NCBI GenBank assembly: GCA_022840285.1 | Contig: JALHIE010000045.1 | Span: 1 to 25,954 of the forward strand | Reading direction: 5' to 3' | Length of the DNA: 25,954 nt | Source: Porphyromonadaceae bacterium | GTDB lineage: Bacteria; Bacteroidota; Bacteroidia; Bacteroidales; Dysgonomonadaceae | Shown here: positions 23,076 through 25,954 of the stretch, piece by piece | Layout of the letters: the number at the start of each line of letters is the position of its first letter | Position numbering within the stretch: the first letter of the stretch is position 1 | Translations under genes and position numbers: made by a program | Notes under the pieces: generated by a model | What the model saw: only the letters and a program-made list of their open reading frames with translations | What the model was told of the DNA's origin: nothing | Databases searched by the model: none

Positions 23076-24404
23076 TTAGCCGCTTTCCCCTTTAGGAGGT
23101 ATAAACCGGACTTTCACAATCCGTCGTTTGCTCATCTCTTCCGCCTGAAATCCGTACCTTTTGAACTCCACCAGCTCCTTGCGTTTGGGAAAATCGCCTT
23201 TTAGTTCGAGCATCAATCCGGCAATGGTGTCGGCATCTTCCAGCAGTTTTTCAAAATCCCTTTCCGGAACGCCGGTAACTTCGATGAAATCCTCGAGTGA
23301 TGTCTTCCCCTCAAAAATATAGGAGCCGTCCGGAGCAACGGTATAGAAAGGCTTTGCCTCTTCGTCGTACTCATCGCTGATGTCACCAACGATCTCCTCC
23401 AGAATATCTTCCATGGTAACCAGTCCGGTGGTGCCGCCATATTCGTCCACCACAATGGCCATGTGGTTCTTGTTGGCCCGGAACTCCTCCAGCAGGTCAT
23501 CGATCCGCTTTGTTCCGGGTACAAAATAGGCGGGACGGACCAGCGATTGCCAGCGAAAATTATCCGTTTTAATGAGGTGCGGCAACAGGTCCTTTACATA
23601 CAGAATACCTTTGATGTTGTCGGGATTCTCTTCGAAAACAGGAATACGTGAAAAACCGGCTTCCACAATAAAACGGATGACCTCCCTGAACGAAGTGGTA
23701 ATATCAATGGCCACCATATCGCTTCGTGATACCAGAATATCCTCAACCGTTTTGTCCTTGAACCGGATAATGCCCTCGAGCATGTCCTTTTCCTGCTCCT
23801 GGGTAATTTCACCCGATGTGATTTCAAGCGCCTTGGATAGATCGTCCATCGATATTTCGTACTTTTTCCGAATAACGCTTTTGCTGAAGATGTGGCTTGT
23901 TCTTACCAGCAACGAAGAAAAAGGATTCATCAGTATGTTCAGGATTTGGATAAACCGGGAGTGGTTACGGGCGAAAGTCAGCGATCGTTGCGAAGCGTAA
24001 GTTTTCGGGAGAATCTCTACGAAGAAGAGTATGAAAGCGATGATAAACAGGAGCTCGAGAATAATTTTATTGTTGCTGCCCGAAAAGTAGGGGATAAGGT
24101 TCAACAGGTAGAAGAGCAGCGTGACAAGCGTTATGTTCAGGGTATTGTATGAGATAACAATAGCACTCAGCAGTTTTTCCGGGTTCAGGAGCAGGTGGGA
24201 AACACGTACGGATGCCGGGGCTGTATCGGTATGGATCTCTTCGGTCTCTTCCGGATTGAAAGAGAAAAATGCGATTTCAGCGCCGGAAATAATCGCATTG
24301 ATGAACGTAAGTATCAGGGTGAGCACAATCAACATATAGTCGACAGCCGAGAGCGCGGCTGCTTGTACTTCAGGATATATCAACGAAAGAGGATCAGGAT
24401 CCAA
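23076..24404 (-). CDS. gldE: GldE-like CNNM/CBS/CorC membrane protein
   Basis: The protein is a membrane-anchored CBS-domain protein of the hemolysin C/CorC type. In Flavobacterium GldE is tied to gliding, but homologues are common in non-gliding Bacteroidales, where a role in ion transport or lipoprotein function is unknown. The 442-residue product has an N-terminal CNNM domain of about four helices (about 20-160) with FVEILPKTYASQRSL. A CBS pair follows (about 205-335; VEDILVSRSDMVAIDI, FSRIPVFEENPDNIKGILYVKDLL, VDEYGGTTGLVTMEDILEEIVGDI), then a CorC_HlyC domain at the C-terminus. No ATG is available in frame. TTG at 24404 is used because the next residues DPDP match the family N-terminus and a stop closes the frame upstream. 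Nine Cs precede the TTG. A separate promoter and structured leader lie upstream. It is followed by the phosphopantetheinyl transferase. Confidence 0.88.
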   Translation of the reverse strand: MDPDPLSLIYPEVQAAALSAVDYMLIVLTLILTFINAIISGAEIAFFSFNPEETEEIHTDTAPASVRVSHLLLNPEKLLSAIVISYNTLNITLVTLLFYLLNLIPYFSGSNNKIILELLFIIAFILFFVEILPKTYASQRSLTFARNHSRFIQILNILMNPFSSLLVRTSHIFSKSVIRKKYEISMDDLSKALEITSGEITQEQEKDMLEGIIRFKDKTVEDILVSRSDMVAIDITTSFREVIRFIVEAGFSRIPVFEENPDNIKGILYVKDLLPHLIKTDNFRWQSLVRPAYFVPGTKRIDDLLEEFRANKNHMAIVVDEYGGTTGLVTMEDILEEIVGDISDEYDEEAKPFYTVAPDGSYIFEGKTSLEDFIEVTGVPERDFEKLLEDADTIAGLMLELKGDFPKRKELVEFKRYGFQAEEMSKRRIVKVRFIPPKGESG

Positions 24405-24413
24405 GGGGGGGGG
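24405..24413 (-). repeat. C9 homopolymer immediately upstream of gldE
   Basis: On the gldE strand nine consecutive Cs abut the TTG start. Such tracts slip during replication and may vary in length between cells. Here a change would alter the leader, not the reading frame. The length is also a weak point for sequencing accuracy. Confidence 0.7.
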
Positions 24414-24417
24414 AAAT

Positions 24418-24486
24418 TTAGTGAAACAAAAGAGAACGGTTTGTGCCTAAGAGAGCCGGGAAGCGAAAACTTCTCTCGTCCGTCAT
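24418..24486 (-). CDS. Possible 22-codon upstream ORF in the gldE leader
   Basis: ATG at 24486 opens a 22-residue frame (MTDERSFRFP...) ending in TAA at 24420..24418, 13 bases before the gldE TTG. The ATG lies in the loop of the GTCCG/CGGAC hairpin. It could be a leader peptide that affects gldE translation by re-initiation, but there is no evidence of coding beyond position, and a frame of this length can arise by chance. Confidence 0.2.
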   Translation of the reverse strand: MTDERSFRFPALLGTNRSLLFH

Positions 24487-24512
24487 CGGACTTCCGTCAC
24501 TTAAGCACAAAA
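24440..24512 (-). ncRNA. Structured gldE leader RNA, possible cis-regulatory element
   Basis: On the minus strand TTTGTGCTTAAG (24511..24500) pairs with CTTAGGCACAAA (24451..24440) over 12 bp, with one U-G pair. On the plus strand that pair would be a C-A mismatch, which favours the minus-strand RNA. Within the closed loop are GTCCG-ATGA-CGGAC and an AGAG-AAG/CTT-CTCT stem with a CCCGG bulge, giving a likely three-way junction. A well-formed promoter ends about 10 bases before the outer stem, so the element would sit at the 5' end of the gldE transcript. I do not recognise it as a known riboswitch. Confidence 0.45.
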
Positions 24513-24521
24513 CATTCTCTG

Positions 24522-24551
24522 CAAAATTACGATGTTTTTTTAAAACGGCAA
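24522..24551 (-). promoter_or_regulatory. gldE promoter
   Basis: The -7 box TAATTTTG (24529..24522) and a TTG at 24551..24549 are separated by 19 bp. The TTG falls in the last codons of ssb. The sequence around both boxes (ACTTGCCG and TAATTTTGC) is the same as in the ssb promoter. Confidence 0.65.
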
Positions 24552-24980
24552 GTCATCTGTTTCAGAATTATCGCTCAGATCTACCGGATCGTTGTAAGAA
24601 GTGTCGTGTTTATCGTTTTGAAAACCCGGGCCTTCTCCCGAACCGGTTCTGCGGTTGAGCATCTCTACGTTATCGGCATAGATTTCGGTGATGTATCTTT
24701 TTACACCGTTTTGATCGTCATACGAACGTGAACGGATCTTTCCCTCGATATACAATTGTGTTCCTTTTTTCACAAATTTTTCTACTATCTGTGCCAATCC
24801 TCTCCAACAAACAATATTGTGCCATTCCGTACGTTCGGGAACCTGTGTCCCGTTTGCTGCCGTGTATCCTCTCTCGCTGGTTGCCAAAGGGAAATTTGCC
24901 TTAACGTTGTCGTTGTCAAAATACTTGATCTCCGGGTCTTTCCCTACATTTCCTACTAAAATAACTTTATTTACCGACAT
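24540..24980 (-). CDS. ssb: Single-stranded DNA-binding protein
   Basis: SSB coats single-stranded DNA and recruits repair and replication proteins through its C-terminal tip. The 146-residue product has the OB fold: MSVNKVILVGNVGKDPEIKY at the start, FPLATSERGY, RTEWHNIVCWRGLAQIVEKF (about 50-69), and GTQLYIEGKIRSRSYDDQNG with the YITEIYADNVEML strand. A short glycine and aspartate-rich linker leads to the acidic tip DDLPF, equivalent to the usual DDIPF. The linker is shorter than in Bacteroides relatives. It has its own promoter. Its neighbours mutY and gldE are in the order often seen in Bacteroidales. Confidence 0.96.
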   Translation of the reverse strand: MSVNKVILVGNVGKDPEIKYFDNDNVKANFPLATSERGYTAANGTQVPERTEWHNIVCWRGLAQIVEKFVKKGTQLYIEGKIRSRSYDDQNGVKRYITEIYADNVEMLNRRTGSGEGPGFQNDKHDTSYNDPVDLSDNSETDDLPF

Positions 24981-25022
24981 AGCTTAAAAAAATTTGGTTT
25001 AACTAAATAAATCAATTCAAAG

Positions 25023-25052
25023 CAAAATTAGTGATTATTTTGGATCCGGCAA
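25023..25052 (-). promoter_or_regulatory. ssb promoter
   Basis: TTG at 25052..25050 and TAATTTTG at 25030..25023 are spaced 19 bp apart, an exact match to the Bacteroidota pattern. The box lies 42 bases before the ssb ATG and just past the mutY stop. Confidence 0.7.
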
Positions 25053-25055
25053 GTT

Positions 25056-25954
25056 TTACCGGTAAATTGTTTCGAGATATTTCTGGATCAGCCGCGATAC
25101 CGGATATTCCGGGATGGATGCGGGCGTTATTTTAATGAATCTCTCCTCCAGACCGGAACTTTTTTGTCCGCTAAGCTCTACCCGATAAAAATCGGCGTGG
25201 ATGATCCGGTGCGACAGCACGTGCCTGATCCGAAGTTTATGCTGGAAGAAAATCTCTCCAACAGGTTGAAAAAGAGTAGAAAATTGGGGATCAGACTGTA
25301 GTTTGAACAGGTCGGATTGCGCTTCAGTTTCGATCAGTGGAAACTCGTACAGGTTTTTCCAGATGTCTGCACGCTCCCTTTTCTTGATAAATGTATATCC
25401 GTTTTGTTCGATATGGAAATAATTGAAGTAGCGGGCTTTTTGGATCGTTTTCCCTTTCTTTACGGGAAAGCGGGATACGTCGTTTCTCTCGAAAGCCAGG
25501 CAAGAGGCTTGCAACGGACATTCCTGGCATCGGGGAAGCCTGGGCGTGCAAACAAGTGCGCCCAGCTCCATTATGGCCTGGTTGTGATTGCCCGGATCTT
25601 GTCGGTCTAGAATGGATGTTGCCGTTTCGGCAAAGAGTTTCTTCCCGCTAGCGGAATCTATCGGTTCTTCAATGGCAAACAGCCGCGACAACACCCGGTA
25701 AACATTTCCGTCAACAACGGGATAGGGTAGCCCAAAAACGATGGATGCAACGGCCGCTGCCGTATATTCTCCAACGCCCTTGAGCAAAAGAATCTCGTTG
25801 TGTGATGAGGGGAAAATACCGCCAAACTGCTCCATAACCTGCCTGGCCGCCGCATGCAGGTTTCTTGCACGGGAGTAATAACCCAATCCTTGCCAGGTCT
25901 TCAGTACCTCATCTTCCGGTGCCTTAGCCAGCGATTTTACGTCGGGGAACCTTT
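25056..25954 (-). CDS. mutY: A/G-specific adenine DNA glycosylase, partial (5' end outside window)
   Basis: MutY removes adenine mispaired with 8-oxoguanine. The reading frame is open to the window edge (RFPDVKSLAKAPEDEVLKTW upstream of the internal Met at 25886), so the true start lies beyond 25954. Visible motifs are WQGLGYYSRARNLH, the helix-hairpin-helix LLKGVGEYTAAAVAS, VVDGNVYRVLSR with the catalytic Asp, and the iron-sulfur site C-X6-C-X2-C-X5-C (CTPRLPRCQECPLQASC). The C-terminal NUDIX-like domain that reads 8-oxoG follows (FIKKRERADIWKNLYEFPLIE to the end). The N-terminal catalytic Glu region is not visible. The ssb promoter begins directly after the stop. Confidence 0.94.
   Translation of the reverse strand, partial: RFPDVKSLAKAPEDEVLKTWQGLGYYSRARNLHAAARQVMEQFGGIFPSSHNEILLLKGVGEYTAAAVASIVFGLPYPVVDGNVYRVLSRLFAIEEPIDSASGKKLFAETATSILDRQDPGNHNQAIMELGALVCTPRLPRCQECPLQASCLAFERNDVSRFPVKKGKTIQKARYFNYFHIEQNGYTFIKKRERADIWKNLYEFPLIETEAQSDLFKLQSDPQFSTLFQPVGEIFFQHKLRIRHVLSHRIIHADFYRVELSGQKSSGLEERFIKITPASIPEYPVSRLIQKYLETIYR

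Noticed and set aside
1..25954. CRISPR arrays, tRNA or rRNA genes, insertion sequences, attachment sites
   Set aside because: Read through both strands; no regularly spaced repeats, cloverleaf sequences, transposase motifs or paired terminal repeats were seen.

Overview
This window looks like ordinary chromosomal backbone of a Bacteroidota bacterium, most likely order Bacteroidales. Three things point there. Most transcription units are preceded by the Bacteroidota -7 motif TAnnTTTG, sometimes with a TTG about 19-20 bp upstream. The gene set is typical: GldE, HflX, a GH20 and a GH106 glycosidase, CreD and an HRDC-less RecQ. The order mutY-ssb-gldE-phosphopantetheinyl transferase is also familiar. 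A family such as Dysgonomonadaceae is possible but cannot be fixed from the sequence. I see no tRNA, rRNA, insertion sequence, prophage or CRISPR array, and base composition and codon use look even throughout.

Layout. 1-1042: a terminator and a broken trpS (minus). 1204-3081: a secreted GH20 hexosaminidase. 3204-4791: a translation operon rplY-pth-hslR (L25, peptidyl-tRNA hydrolase, S4-domain protein). 4795-6174: divergent comB (minus) and maf (plus). 6464-7846: an aspartokinase of the ectoine-cluster type. 7860-11108: a large GH106-like lipoprotein, then a terminator. 11197-13538: an operon of a six-helix membrane protein, a winged-helix regulator and CreD. 13612-14844: hflX (minus). 14897-17040: a tightly packed operon mnmA-TRIC channel-outer membrane barrel (minus). 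17143-18681: a POT-family transporter. 18863-22463: recJ-recQ. 22440-24404: Sfp-type phosphopantetheinyl transferase and gldE (minus). 24540-24980: ssb (minus). 25056-25954: mutY (minus, cut by the window edge).

Functional themes are translation and tRNA quality (trpS, rplY, pth, hslR, hflX, mnmA), DNA repair (recJ, recQ, ssb, mutY), and cell envelope or nutrient uptake (GH20, GH106, CreD, TRIC, POT, GldE).

The most unusual signal is that three conserved housekeeping genes each appear to lack a short internal block relative to their families. trpS has lost roughly 30 codons with a frameshift. mnmA has lost roughly 20 codons in frame. recJ has lost roughly 23 codons in frame, including the metal-binding DCG motif. 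They are either real decay or a systematic assembly fault. Other points of interest are a perfect 32-bp palindrome plus T-run inside pth, and a promoter-proximal structured leader with a C9 tract in front of a TTG-initiated gldE. I found no clear new multi-gene system.
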